Below, one piece after another: positions 6,653 through 17,002 of a stretch of 64,000 nucleotides of DNA (position 1 is its first letter; every line of letters begins with the position of its first letter). A model generated the notes under the pieces. The model had not been told where the DNA came from. It did not search any database and saw only the letters and a list, made by a program, of their open reading frames with translations. This DNA comes from Sulfurimonas sp. Its GTDB lineage: Bacteria > Campylobacterota > Campylobacteria > Campylobacterales > Sulfurimonadaceae. A program made the translations under genes and the position numbers. The stretch spans positions 1,612,001 through 1,676,000 of the forward strand of contig NZ_CP093396.1 of the NCBI RefSeq assembly GCF_029027405.1, read 5' to 3'.

Positions 6653-9600
6653 TTAATCTCCATTCTCTAGGTTTAAAGGCAGTTTAGTTAAATTTTTAGG
6701 TTTAACTAACCAAAAGTTTCTTACTTCTACTCTAAAGTTATCAAGTAATTCTTTTGCTTTTTTACTCTCTGTTTCAACTACATAGTCTTTCAATAATTTT
6801 TTTAGTAAATGTCTAGCATCTGCACTTTCATCAGTATCTATACGAACAGCATCTACTAATTCACGATTTACATTTTCAACAAAACTGTGATCAGCATCAT
6901 ATACGAAACTAATTCCACCTGTCATACCAGCACCAAAATTGATTCCTGTGCGACCAAGGATAACTACAATACCGCCTGTCATATATTCACAAGCATTATC
7001 TCCAGAACCTTCAACAATAGCCAATGCACCAGAGTTACGAACAGCAAATCTCTCCCCAACTGAACCAGAAATATAAAGTTTACCACCAGTAGCACCATAA
7101 AGACAAGTGTTACCACCAGCACTAAAAATTTCACCTTCATTTTTTGAAGCAATTATAATTTTACCGCCATGCATACCTTTACCAATATAATCATTTGCAA
7201 CACCTTCTAAGTATATAGAAACACCGGGGATTAAAAATGCTCCTAGTGCTTGACCTGCTATACCTTTTAGCTTAATCTTGATAGTGTCTGCTTTAAGACC
7301 TTTATCTCCATAATATTGCGCAATTTCACCAGAAACTAATGCACCAAAGCTTCTATTTACATTGTTTATTTCTCTATTTATACGGATAGGATGCTCTGGA
7401 TGTTTAATAGCTGTCATAGCTTCTCTTAAAACATCTTTTTCAAATGAGTTGTCATCAAAAGGATGATTAAATTTTTGTTTATGAGTGTTAACACCTTTTT
7501 CTTGATGTAGTATTGAAGAAAAATCAAATTTTTTCACAAACTCATCATTTTTAGGAACAAGAATATTTACTTGCCCTATCATCTCTTCCATAGTTGAATA
7601 ACCCAGCTCAGCCATGATAGAACGAACATCTTCGGCTAAAAGAGTAAAGTAGTTGATGACTTGATCAACATGTCCTTTAAAAAATTCTTCACGAAGTTTG
7701 TCATTTTGAGTTGCAATACCAACTGAACATTTATTTACATGACAAATACGAAGCATTTTACAACCAACAATTGTAAGAACACCTGTACCAAAGGCATAAG
7801 ACTCAGCACCTAGAAGTGCAGCTTTTACAACATCTAAGCCTGACTTAAGACCACCATCTGTTTGAAGTTCAACCAGTCCACGCAGATTGTTGGCCTTTAA
7901 AGCATTGTGAGCTTCACTTAAGCCAATTTCCCATGGATTACCAGCAAACTTGATAGATGTAAGTGGAGCAGCACCAGTACCACCATCACCACCAGAGATA
8001 ATAATTTTGTCAGCGTATGCTTTTGTAACACCGGCGGCAATAGTACCAACACCGATAGTTGAAACAAGTTTAACTGCTACTCTTGCACTAGGATTTACTT
8101 GTTTAATATCAAAAATAAGTTGAGATAAATCCTCAATAGAGTAAATATCATGATGTGGAGGAGGAGAAATTAAAGTGACTCCTGGAACTGTATGACGAAG
8201 TTTACCGATTAGCGGTGTTACTTTATGCCCTGGAAGTTGTCCACCCTCACCAGGTTTTGCACCCTGAGCGACTTTAATCTGAATTTCTTCAGCACTTCTA
8301 AGATATGCAGGCGTAACACCAAATCTACCAGATGCAACTTGTTTGATTTTAGAAACTCTCTCAGTCCCAAATCTTTCCTTATCTTCTCCACCCTCGCCAG
8401 AGTTTGATTGAGCGCCGATTCTATTCATTGCGATTGCAATAGTTTCATGTGCTTCTGGAGATATAGAACCAAGACTCATAGCAGCAGATGCAAATCTTTT
8501 AAAGATTTCCTCTTTTGACTCTACTTCACTAATATCAATTGCTTTTTTAGGAGATTTTAAATCAAAGAAGTCACGAATAAATTTAAGCCCTCTGTTATTT
8601 ATTAAATCAGTTAAAGCTTTAAAGTCTTCTTTTTTACCACTATTTGATACTTTATGAATTGCATGAATTACAGCAGGACCATAATCATGATGTTCTTGTT
8701 CATTATAAAATTTATAATACCCACCAATATTTAATGGGAAAATTTTCTTAAATCCATCTTCCGTAAATGCTTCTTTATGATATCTTGAAACTCTCTCATC
8801 AATATCTTCATAAGTAAGTCCACCCAACTCTGAGTTTGAGCTAAGAAAACAATCACTTACTATTTCATCATTTAAGCCTAGAACATCAAAAAGACCAGCA
8901 TTTCTATAAGAAGCTATTGTTGCTATTCCCATTTTTGACATTATTTTTAAAAGACCGCTATTAAGTGCTGCGTGAACTGATTTGATACCTTCATTGCACT
9001 CCATTTTCAGAACTCTTGAGTTTTGAATTTTATCTATAACCGTTGCAAAAAGTAGATTTGGATAAATTGCACTTACTCCATAACCAATAAGAACGGCCGC
9101 ACTATGAGAGTCAATAACCTCGCCGGTTACAGCAATCAGAGACGCTAAATGGCGAATTTTTTCTTTAATAAGAGCAAAGTTAATACGACCAACAACCATC
9201 GCCATTGGAATAATTTTATTTTTTAAACTAAATTCATAATCATCTAAGATAATAATTCTCGTTCCATTATTTTTAACGGAGTCAACAACTTTCAGAACTA
9301 AAGCATCTAGTGCTTCTTTTAAAGAACCTGTATATGCAGTTGAAAAAATAGTGTTATGGTAAAAAACTTGATAACGAGGTGACTTTTTATCTCCAAAAGA
9401 TTTAAGAACATCTAATTTTTCAAGAGTAATAATAGGAGATATTGATTTAAGCCTATGTGCATGAGATGGAATTTCATCTAACATATTATGAATTTCACCA
9501 AAACCTGTGTTTAAACTCATAACAACTTTTTCACGAATTGGGTCAATTGGTGGGTTTGTAACTTGAGCAAACTTTTGCTTAAAATAATCAGTAAAGTTTC

Positions 9601-11092
9601 TTTGTTTAGAAGAAAATGCTGCCAGTGGAGTATCATCCCCCATACTTCCAACTGCTTCTTTAAAATCAATTATCATCGGTTCTATAACTTGTTCAACAAC
9701 CTCTTGCGTAACATTGAAAAATCTTTGTCTTTTAACAAAACCATCTTCATCAAATTCACATTGTGTTTCATACTGAACTTCAACATGCTCTTGAAGATAA
9801 ATCATATGCTCATTTAACCACTTCATATACGGATTAGAGCTTTTTAAATAGTCATTTATCTCATCGTTTTTAAGTAGTTTTCCAAATTTTAAATCAAGCC
9901 CTATCATCTCACCAGATTGAAGGCGTCCTCTTTCTTTTATATCTTCTTCTGCAATATCAACAACACCATATTCACTAGCAATTAGAAGGTTATTATCTTT
10001 GGTAACTATATATTTGGATGGGCGAAGACCATTCCTATCTAAAACACAGCCGATATAACGGCCATCAGTTACAGAAAAAGCGGCTGGTCCATCCCATGCT
10101 TCAAATACAGTTGAGTGATACTCATAATATGCACGAAGTTCAGGGTCCATGTGTGGAGCATTTTGCCAAGCTGATGGAATAACACCACGAACAGCTTTAA
10201 AAAAGTCCATACCATTAACTATAAGAAACTCAAAAAAGTTATCAGCAGATGCACTATCTGATGAGTTTAACTGAATGATAGGAAGAATTCTTTCAATCTC
10301 CTCAGGAGTAAAAACTTCACTTTTTATAGATTCAGACTTTATCTCTACATTTAAACGATTTCCTTCAACTGAGTTAATTTCTCCATTATGTGCAACAGCA
10401 CGAAACGGTTGTGCCAATCTCCACTCTGGAAGTGTATTTGTTGAAAATCTTTGATGAAAAAGAGAAAAAGAAATTTTAAATTCTTCGCTTTGAAGGTCAA
10501 TATAAAATTCTTTAATATGCGTTGGCATAACAAGACCTTTATATGATAGAACTTTTGAACTCATAGATGCTATGTAAAAATCTCTATCTTTTATGAGTTT
10601 ATGCTCTGTTTCTTTACGAGAAAGATACAAAAGGGCATCAAATCTATTTGTTGCCATTATAGAGTTTGGAGTTATGAAAAGTTGTATAATATTTGGCAAA
10701 GATTCCATGGCTTGAGCACCAAGAGCATCTGTATTTATAGGAACTTCACGAGTTAGAACTACTTTTAAGTCATTATTTGCACAAATCTCTTCTAAGGTTT
10801 TTAAATGTTCTTTATCTTTTGTAAAGACAGAAGCAACAGCAAACTGTTTAGGAAGTTCTACACTATTTTGTGAAGCTACATTACGAAGAAATTCCTGAGG
10901 CATTGAAAGTAGTAAACCACTTCCATCTCCAGTTTTTCCATCTGCTGCAACTGCACCACGGTGCATCATTCTCTCTAGTGCTGTAACTGCGTCATTTAAA
11001 ACTTTATGAGAAGCTTTATTTTTGATATTTGCTACAAGCCCAAAGCCACAGTTATCCTTAAATGATCTCAATAAATCATGATGTTTTGTCAT
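6653..11092 (-). CDS. gltB: glutamate synthase large subunit
   Basis: About 1479 residues, full length for the alpha subunit. The class II glutamine amidotransferase domain starts at the catalytic Cys15 (DNCGFGLVA), after a 14-residue propeptide expected to be removed. Further along are the FMN-binding synthase barrel (GEGGEDKERFG and PGEGGQLPG regions), the [3Fe-4S] motif CKMLRICHVNKC, and the C-terminal GXGXG beta-helix. I place the start at ATG 11092 because GGAG lies five bases before it; a GTG six bases further upstream overlaps that ribosome site. With gltD it forms the main ammonium assimilation outlet. Confidence 0.96.
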   Translation of the reverse strand: MTKHHDLLRSFKDNCGFGLVANIKNKASHKVLNDAVTALERMMHRGAVAADGKTGDGSGLLLSMPQEFLRNVASQNSVELPKQFAVASVFTKDKEHLKTLEEICANNDLKVVLTREVPINTDALGAQAMESLPNIIQLFITPNSIMATNRFDALLYLSRKETEHKLIKDRDFYIASMSSKVLSYKGLVMPTHIKEFYIDLQSEEFKISFSLFHQRFSTNTLPEWRLAQPFRAVAHNGEINSVEGNRLNVEIKSESIKSEVFTPEEIERILPIIQLNSSDSASADNFFEFLIVNGMDFFKAVRGVIPSAWQNAPHMDPELRAYYEYHSTVFEAWDGPAAFSVTDGRYIGCVLDRNGLRPSKYIVTKDNNLLIASEYGVVDIAEEDIKERGRLQSGEMIGLDLKFGKLLKNDEINDYLKSSNPYMKWLNEHMIYLQEHVEVQYETQCEFDEDGFVKRQRFFNVTQEVVEQVIEPMIIDFKEAVGSMGDDTPLAAFSSKQRNFTDYFKQKFAQVTNPPIDPIREKVVMSLNTGFGEIHNMLDEIPSHAHRLKSISPIITLEKLDVLKSFGDKKSPRYQVFYHNTIFSTAYTGSLKEALDALVLKVVDSVKNNGTRIIILDDYEFSLKNKIIPMAMVVGRINFALIKEKIRHLASLIAVTGEVIDSHSAAVLIGYGVSAIYPNLLFATVIDKIQNSRVLKMECNEGIKSVHAALNSGLLKIMSKMGIATIASYRNAGLFDVLGLNDEIVSDCFLSSNSELGGLTYEDIDERVSRYHKEAFTEDGFKKIFPLNIGGYYKFYNEQEHHDYGPAVIHAIHKVSNSGKKEDFKALTDLINNRGLKFIRDFFDLKSPKKAIDISEVESKEEIFKRFASAAMSLGSISPEAHETIAIAMNRIGAQSNSGEGGEDKERFGTERVSKIKQVASGRFGVTPAYLRSAEEIQIKVAQGAKPGEGGQLPGHKVTPLIGKLRHTVPGVTLISPPPHHDIYSIEDLSQLIFDIKQVNPSARVAVKLVSTIGVGTIAAGVTKAYADKIIISGGDGGTGAAPLTSIKFAGNPWEIGLSEAHNALKANNLRGLVELQTDGGLKSGLDVVKAALLGAESYAFGTGVLTIVGCKMLRICHVNKCSVGIATQNDKLREEFFKGHVDQVINYFTLLAEDVRSIMAELGYSTMEEMIGQVNILVPKNDEFVKKFDFSSILHQEKGVNTHKQKFNHPFDDNSFEKDVLREAMTAIKHPEHPIRINREINNVNRSFGALVSGEIAQYYGDKGLKADTIKIKLKGIAGQALGAFLIPGVSIYLEGVANDYIGKGMHGGKIIIASKNEGEIFSAGGNTCLYGATGGKLYISGSVGERFAVRNSGALAIVEGSGDNACEYMTGGIVVILGRTGINFGAGMTGGISFVYDADHSFVENVNRELVDAVRIDTDESADARHLLKKLLKDYVVETESKKAKELLDNFRVEVRNFWLVKPKNLTKLPLNLENGD

Positions 11093-11182
11093 AATCACTC
11101 CAAAATTTGTAAATTTACAACTAAATAATCTAAATTTAATCTCTTTTTAAAGAAACTTAGTATATTTAGAAAAAGTGTTTGA

Positions 11183-11188
11183 ATTATA
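11183..11188 (-). promoter_or_regulatory. candidate -10 box for gltBD
   Basis: TATAAT on the minus strand, about 90 bases before the gltB start, within the divergent gltB/recO spacer. No good -35 is visible. Confidence 0.45.
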
Positions 11189-11268
11189 CCGTTTAAAGGT
11201 TTAAAAAAGCATTATTATGTAAAAATTATCAAAATATAATTACAAATCGTGTATAAAAGAAGCTAAAA

Positions 11269-11889
11269 ATGCAAGGCTACATCATAAATCTTAACAAAGT
11301 AAAAGATGAAGATTTAATAGTTACCATAATATCTAGGGGTAACTTAGATACTCTTTATAGGTTCTATGGAGCTAGGCATGGGACTATAAATATAGGATTT
11401 AAAATTGACTATGAAAAAGAAAGCTCAGCGAAATCAACAATTTCTAGACTAAAAGATGTTATTCATATTGGTTTTAAATGGATTAATGATTATAAACTTT
11501 TAAAATTATGGCAAGACTTTTTAAAACTTTTTCATAAACACTTACAAGATACAGAAGAACTCGGTGATTTTTATTTTGAACTTTTGGATAATGCTTCAAA
11601 TATTTGGGGAACTCAAAATCCAAAAAGAGTAGCAATAGAATCTTATACGAAACTTTTAGAACAAGAAGGGAGACTACATAAAGAGATGGTATGCTTTTTA
11701 TGCTCACAAGAGATACAAGAGAATGAAATATCTATAATTCGCGCTTTTTTGCCAACACATAAGCAATGCTCACACACGCTTGGTATAAATAAGCTGGCAT
11801 TGCACGAACTATTTTTTAACAAATCCTCTCTTTTTTTAAATGATAAAGAAGTTGATAGACTCTGGTATGTTTTAATGGAAGGCTTATAA
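11269..11889 (+). CDS. recO: recombination protein RecO (epsilonproteobacterial type)
   Basis: A 206-residue protein that fits the short, divergent RecO of this phylum, which loads RecA onto SSB-coated DNA with RecR. The N-terminal OB-fold-like part opens MQGYIINLNKVKDEDLIVTIIS and continues with the YRFYGARHGTINIGFKIDYE segment. A helical C-terminal domain contains CFLCSQEI and a distant Cys at 166 (KQCSHTLG), possibly a remnant zinc site. It is followed two bases later by a DNA alkylation repair gene, consistent with a repair operon. Confidence 0.85.
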   Translation: MQGYIINLNKVKDEDLIVTIISRGNLDTLYRFYGARHGTINIGFKIDYEKESSAKSTISRLKDVIHIGFKWINDYKLLKLWQDFLKLFHKHLQDTEELGDFYFELLDNASNIWGTQNPKRVAIESYTKLLEQEGRLHKEMVCFLCSQEIQENEISIIRAFLPTHKQCSHTLGINKLALHELFFNKSSLFLNDKEVDRLWYVLMEGL

Positions 11890-11891
11890 TA

Positions 11892-12968
11892 ATGGCTATA
11901 TTATTGAAATATTTATATAACGATGATTACATCTCAGCTTTACTGAACTCACTTGAGTATCCACTTCTTAAGCATGAAGAGTTTAAAAAAAGTATCTTTG
12001 ATAAAAATTGGGAAGATAGAGAACTAAAGCAAAGAATGCGACATATTAGTTTAACACTTGGTCTATTTTTACCAACAAATTATGTAGATGCTATAAAAAT
12101 TTTAAAAAAAAGTTTTTTACAACTAAATCATGCATACCGCCTTGAAAATATGATATTTCAAGACTTTGTAGAAGTTTATGGACTAGAAAATTTTAAAGTT
12201 TCAATGGATGCTATAGAGTTTTTTACCATAGATTCATCTAGTGAATTTGCCATAAGAAAGTTTATATTAAAATACCCAGATGCTACAATGGCACAGATGC
12301 TAATCTGGGCAAAATCTGACAATCTTCATGTTAGAAGATTAGCATCTGAGGGTTGTAGACCTAGACTTCCTTGGGCAATATCACTACCTATATTTAAAAA
12401 AGAGCCTAGTAAAGTCTTAGAGATTCTTGAACTGCTAAAAGATGATAAGAGCGAATATGTAAGAAAAAGTGTCGCTAACAATATTAATGACATATCAAAA
12501 GACAATAAAAATATAGTAAAAAAGTTAGCATCTCTATGGATAGGAAAAAATTCTAATAGAGACGCTATGGTAAAACATGGATGTAGGACTTTACTAAAAA
12601 GTAGTGATAAAGAGGTACTAAGTCTTTTTGGTTTTAATTCCCCAGATGCTATAATTTTGAGTGAATTTAACTTAAATAAAGAAGTTGTGATGGGTGAAAA
12701 ACTAGCATTTTCATTTAACCTAAATTCAAAAAAAGAACTAGGAAAATTAAGGATTGAATATATTATAGAATTTATAAGAAAAAATAAAAAATACAATGCA
12801 AAAGTTTTTAAAATTTCAGAGGGAGTTTTTCAACAAAAGAAAAAAAATATTCTTAGACAACACTCTTTTAAACCGATAAGTACGAGAGTTTATTACAAAG
12901 GACTGCATAAACTCTCTATCATCATAAATGGTAAAAATTTAATAAAAAAAGAATTCTTTTTAATTTAG
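11892..12968 (+). CDS. DNA alkylation repair enzyme, AlkC/AlkD-like HEAT-repeat protein
   Basis: 358 residues made mostly of helical HEAT-like repeats. The hallmark segment FAIRKFILKYPDATMAQMLIWA, then HVRRLASEGCRPRLPWA (about 120-160), matches AlkC-type DNA glycosylases that remove alkylated purines. The last 100 residues (from about 255) look like a beta-rich add-on domain (VVMGEKLAFSFNLNSK and following), as seen in some AlkC relatives. It is probably co-transcribed with recO. Its stop overlaps the stop of the convergent methyltransferase by four bases. Confidence 0.85.
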   Translation: MAILLKYLYNDDYISALLNSLEYPLLKHEEFKKSIFDKNWEDRELKQRMRHISLTLGLFLPTNYVDAIKILKKSFLQLNHAYRLENMIFQDFVEVYGLENFKVSMDAIEFFTIDSSSEFAIRKFILKYPDATMAQMLIWAKSDNLHVRRLASEGCRPRLPWAISLPIFKKEPSKVLEILELLKDDKSEYVRKSVANNINDISKDNKNIVKKLASLWIGKNSNRDAMVKHGCRTLLKSSDKEVLSLFGFNSPDAIILSEFNLNKEVVMGEKLAFSFNLNSKKELGKLRIEYIIEFIRKNKKYNAKVFKISEGVFQQKKKNILRQHSFKPISTRVYYKGLHKLSIIINGKNLIKKEFFLI

Positions 12969-13519
12969 TTTTTTTGAGCAACTATAGATGCTATTTTAAC
13001 TCTTTCCCCTCTCAGGTTTGTATCTATTTTTTCTTCATAGTAAATAACATCTAAACCTATAAAAGAGTGTAAGAGTTCATTTTTACGAAGTAGATAATCT
13101 AAGTTCATTGTTGGTAACTTAAAGTCACCATGAGCGATTATGAAAGTCTCAAACATAACTACTCCACCCTGCTTTAAACCATCTTTCATTTGAGAAAGTA
13201 AACGGCGATTTAAATAGTTTGTATTTAATATCAAATCATACTTATTTGGAGCTATATTATACTTATCTAAATCAGCTTCTATTTTAGTTATTATAGGTGA
13301 TTTTTTTATTTTACTTAAAGCATAATCTGAAATATCCACTGCATCTATATCAAAACCTTTACTTGCAAGAAAGTGTGTGTTTCTACCCATTCCACAAGCA
13401 ATGTCAAGTGCTTGACCAATATTCACATTATCTACATACTTCTCAAGAATTTTACTAACATTATCAGGTATCGGGTGTTCTTGATATCTTTCGTTCCATC
13501 TTTGTTTATCTTCTAACAT
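12965..13519 (-). CDS. class I SAM-dependent methyltransferase, TehB-like
   Basis: A 184-residue Rossmann-fold methyltransferase. Motif I is ALDIACGMGRNTHFLASKG (about 38-56), followed by the acidic VDIS at the end of strand 2 and YDLILNTNYLNRRLL as motif IV. Length and start (RWNERYQE) resemble TehB/thiopurine-type enzymes. The substrate cannot be read from sequence. It is the last gene of the long minus-strand run. Confidence 0.85.
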   Translation of the reverse strand: MLEDKQRWNERYQEHPIPDNVSKILEKYVDNVNIGQALDIACGMGRNTHFLASKGFDIDAVDISDYALSKIKKSPIITKIEADLDKYNIAPNKYDLILNTNYLNRRLLSQMKDGLKQGGVVMFETFIIAHGDFKLPTMNLDYLLRKNELLHSFIGLDVIYYEEKIDTNLRGERVKIASIVAQKN

Positions 13520-13535
13520 AATTTTTCCTAGTATT

Positions 13536-15806
13536 TTAATCTTTTAAGTATTCTAACAAATGCTCTTTTGTGAGTGGCTTAGAGTAATAATAACCTTGAA
13601 ATATATCACAATTAGCTTCTTTTAAGTCTTGTACTTGCTTATCACTCTCAACACCCTCTGCTAAAGTTTTCATATTGAAATTTTTACCTATATTTATGAT
13701 ACTTTGAACTAGAGCTTTTTCATTATCATCATATAGTATTTTATCTATAAAACTTTTATCTATCTTTAACTCATCTATTGGTAACTCTCTTAAAATACTC
13801 AAAGAAGAGTATCCTGTTCCAAAGTCATCTAATGATATTTTAATATCATGCTCTTTAATATCATAAAGAATATTCAAAATATCATCCAGCTTTTCCATTG
13901 ATACACTTTCTGTAATTTCTAATGTTATTGACGATTTATCAATCTTTGCTATTTCTATTTGTTTTAAAAAACTTACCAAGAAATTTGCTTCCATCAATTG
14001 TACCACTGATATATTTATAGATAAGCTAAAATCTAAGTTTAACTCTTTTTTAACACTAGCAATTTCAGCTAAAGAAGTTTCTATAATATATGCACCAAGT
14101 TCTCTTATAATGCCAGTATCTTCAGCTATTGGTATAAATTTATCCGGTCCAACAAATCCAAGTTTTTCATTTTTCCATCTAACAAGAGCCTCTACTCCAT
14201 ATAATTTTCCATCTGCTTTTATTTGTGGTTGATAAACCATCCAAAGTTCATCTTTTTCCACAGCACTACGCAACTCTTGCTCAATATCTGTTTTTACAAT
14301 ATTATTATGCCTCATAGTTTCTGAAAAAAAACAATATGAATTTTTTCGTTTTTTTGCTTCATACATAGCTGTATCTGCTATGCTAAGTAGTTCTTCAATA
14401 TCTTCTGCATCTGCTGGATATTTAGCAATACCAACACTCACACCAATTCTAAACTCTTTTGTATCTATATGATAAACCTGTGAAATAAGACCTATAAGAC
14501 TTTGTATCCTTTCCTCATTATTATTAGCATCTACACACTCTTTTAGAATTATAAACTCATCTCCACCTTGCCTAATAAGCATATCACCTTCATTAAAAAA
14601 CATTCCTAATCTATGTGCAACCTCGATTAATATTTTATCTCCAACAGTATGTCCAAATTTATCATTTATATTTTTAAAATTATCCAAATCTAAATATAGA
14701 ACGAAATATTCTTTGTTATATTCTATTTTCCATTCTTCTATATGAGCATACATAAAAGTTCTATTAGGAAGTTTTGTTAAACTATCATGTTGAGCTTGAA
14801 ACACAAGTTCATCTTGTTTTTTTCTATCAGACATAGCTATTCTTTTAAATAAAAAATAAAAAACTATAAAACTAGCAACGAAAAGAGTGAAGTATATAAA
14901 TAAAGTATTGAAAAATTCACTAATTATTAAAGAATCACTATCTTCTACTAAAATCCATAATTTGTACTCTTTGTTGTATGTAATACCAGCAATTATGTTT
15001 TTATTAAATGGTGATTTTAACTTTAGACTAATAGTTCGCTCACTATTCATTAAATCATCTAAAGACAAATCATATTTTTTTTTAAATTCTTTTTTTAAAA
15101 TTTCTACAAAAATTTCAGGAACATTTGTATTGTAGATAGAGTTACTATGTTCTTTTGGTATTTTACTCATATATTGTCTGTACAGTTTATGTTCAGAGTT
15201 ATAATCTTTTATAATTAAGATAGTTTTATCTTGGGATACTCCTAGTTCATTGATAATAGTTTTATTTCTTAAACCTATTGTCATAACAGCTATAATTTTT
15301 CCATCTTTATTTAAGATAGCTTTTCTTATTGGAATAATCCATTCATTTATATTTTTAAAATAATAGGTTCTACCAACTATCATTTTTTTAGTTTTTAATG
15401 CTTTTTTTAAACCATTTACTGTTTTTTTGTTTTCTAAAAAATTAAAATTTTCTGGCGCTTTTATATTTGAGCTTGTTGCCATAAAATTCCCTTCTATGTC
15501 TGCAAGACTTAAAGCAACATAATATTGGTTTTGCTCAAGTAATTCATCGAAGAGTTTTATTATTCTCTGTTTATCTTTATAATTATCATTATCTAAAAGT
15601 TGATTTCCAATAATAGTGAGTATCATATCATCTTGCAATAACTTAGAATGTATTGCATTTGATATTATTTTTGAGTAGTTTTCAAGCTCTGAATAATGTC
15701 TATTCTTTATATCAGAATAGCTAAAAGTCAAAAGAGTTAATATTAAAATAAAAGAGCCAAAAAACATTAAATAAAATGTTGTCCATATATCATTTATAGT
15801 TTTCAT
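13536..15806 (-). CDS. membrane-anchored GGDEF-EAL protein with periplasmic sensor
   Basis: 756 residues. A first membrane helix spans about 10-30, a roughly 270-residue Cache-like periplasmic region follows to about 300, and a second helix lies at 303-322. A GGDEF domain (RQGGDEF, GGDEF at 414-418) and an EAL domain (EAL at 539-541, DDFGTGYSSL, KIDKSF) complete it. Both catalytic motifs are intact, so both cyclic di-GMP synthesis and hydrolysis are possible. The usual inhibitory RxxD site before GGDEF reads NEGD and lacks the Arg. It follows nspC closely on the same strand, which may tie cyclic di-GMP signalling to polyamine synthesis. Confidence 0.94.
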   Translation of the reverse strand: MKTINDIWTTFYLMFFGSFILILTLLTFSYSDIKNRHYSELENYSKIISNAIHSKLLQDDMILTIIGNQLLDNDNYKDKQRIIKLFDELLEQNQYYVALSLADIEGNFMATSSNIKAPENFNFLENKKTVNGLKKALKTKKMIVGRTYYFKNINEWIIPIRKAILNKDGKIIAVMTIGLRNKTIINELGVSQDKTILIIKDYNSEHKLYRQYMSKIPKEHSNSIYNTNVPEIFVEILKKEFKKKYDLSLDDLMNSERTISLKLKSPFNKNIIAGITYNKEYKLWILVEDSDSLIISEFFNTLFIYFTLFVASFIVFYFLFKRIAMSDRKKQDELVFQAQHDSLTKLPNRTFMYAHIEEWKIEYNKEYFVLYLDLDNFKNINDKFGHTVGDKILIEVAHRLGMFFNEGDMLIRQGGDEFIILKECVDANNNEERIQSLIGLISQVYHIDTKEFRIGVSVGIAKYPADAEDIEELLSIADTAMYEAKKRKNSYCFFSETMRHNNIVKTDIEQELRSAVEKDELWMVYQPQIKADGKLYGVEALVRWKNEKLGFVGPDKFIPIAEDTGIIRELGAYIIETSLAEIASVKKELNLDFSLSINISVVQLMEANFLVSFLKQIEIAKIDKSSITLEITESVSMEKLDDILNILYDIKEHDIKISLDDFGTGYSSLSILRELPIDELKIDKSFIDKILYDDNEKALVQSIINIGKNFNMKTLAEGVESDKQVQDLKEANCDIFQGYYYSKPLTKEHLLEYLKD

Positions 15807-15829
15807 TTAATTATTATAGCGAAATAGTC

Positions 15830-17002
15830 TCATGAGAGCCTATTTTTATACTCTTTATATCCAAAGTTCTTTATAATTTTCAACTTATTTTCTTTATTTA
15901 TTATTGCTAGAGATGGTAGTTTAATACCATTAAAGGTTGTACTTTTTACAAAAGTATAATGAATCTGGTCGAGGAAGATAACCTTATCTCCAATTTTTAA
16001 AGCTTCATCAAATGAATAATTACCCATAATATCACCTGCTAAACAAGTATTGCCAGTAAGTCTATAAGTATATTTTTTATCATTCGCTACAGATGCACCA
16101 TCAACTTCTGCTCGATATGGCATAGCAAGAGTATCTGGCATATGAGCTTCTGCTGATGTATCTAAAATTGCTATCTTCATTTGATTGTCTACAATATCAA
16201 GAACACTACTAACTAAAACACCTGTTTGCCAACCAACTGCCTCACCTGGTTCTAAATATACTTCTACATCATATTTAATTTTAAATTTTTTTATAAGTTT
16301 TATTAGTTTATCTACATCATAACCTTCTTTAGTTATATGATGACCACCACCAAAATTAATATATTTTAAATTTTTAAAATACTTCGCGAAATTTTCTTCA
16401 AAAACTATTAAAACTTCTTCTAATTTGTCTGCACCCTGCTCACATAAAGCATGAAAATTTAGTCCATCTATATGCTCTAAAACTGCCTCATCAAAATTTT
16501 TAATAGTCGTACCTAAGCGGCTATAAATTCCACATGGATTATATATCTCTTCTGGGGAGACTGAATGTTCAGGATTGATACGCAAAGATATACTTATATT
16601 TGGATTTATATTTTTAACTCTTTGAGCATATTTTAAAAGTTGATTTGGTGAATTAAATACTATATGATTTGAGATTTTTGCTATTTCATCTATCTCTTCA
16701 TCTTTAAAAGCGAGAGAATAAGTGTGAACTTCTTTTTTAAATTCTTCATGAGCTAGTCTAGCCTCATACAAACCACTAGCTGTACAACCATGAAGATACT
16801 TTGATACTAAAGGAAATGTACTCCACATAGCAAAACCCTTAAGTGCCAAAATAATCTTAGCTCCACTTTTTTTTTGAACATAATCTAAGAGTTTCAAATT
16901 ATTTTCTAAAAGTTCCTCGTAACAAATATAACAAGGAGTTTTTATACTATTTAAGATATGATTTTCTAAGTTCAAGAGTAACTTCTTTAAAATAGTTCGC
17001 AT
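15830..17002 (-). CDS. nspC: carboxynorspermidine/carboxyspermidine decarboxylase
   Basis: A PLP-dependent fold III decarboxylase that converts carboxy(nor)spermidine to (nor)spermidine, the last step of the alternative polyamine route. The PLP lysine is in KIILALKGFAMWS (Lys at about 55). Other landmarks are the INFGGGHHIT loop, the EPGEAVGW phosphate-binding loop and the TCLAGDIMG active-site Cys region. The ATG gives 390 residues and overlaps the upstream HDOD gene by 56 bases. A TTG nine codons later would give a more usual N-terminus, so the start is uncertain. The partner dehydrogenase lies two genes upstream. Confidence 0.93.
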   Translation of the reverse strand: MRTILKKLLLNLENHILNSIKTPCYICYEELLENNLKLLDYVQKKSGAKIILALKGFAMWSTFPLVSKYLHGCTASGLYEARLAHEEFKKEVHTYSLAFKDEEIDEIAKISNHIVFNSPNQLLKYAQRVKNINPNISISLRINPEHSVSPEEIYNPCGIYSRLGTTIKNFDEAVLEHIDGLNFHALCEQGADKLEEVLIVFEENFAKYFKNLKYINFGGGHHITKEGYDVDKLIKLIKKFKIKYDVEVYLEPGEAVGWQTGVLVSSVLDIVDNQMKIAILDTSAEAHMPDTLAMPYRAEVDGASVANDKKYTYRLTGNTCLAGDIMGNYSFDEALKIGDKVIFLDQIHYTFVKSTTFNGIKLPSLAIINKENKLKIIKNFGYKEYKNRLS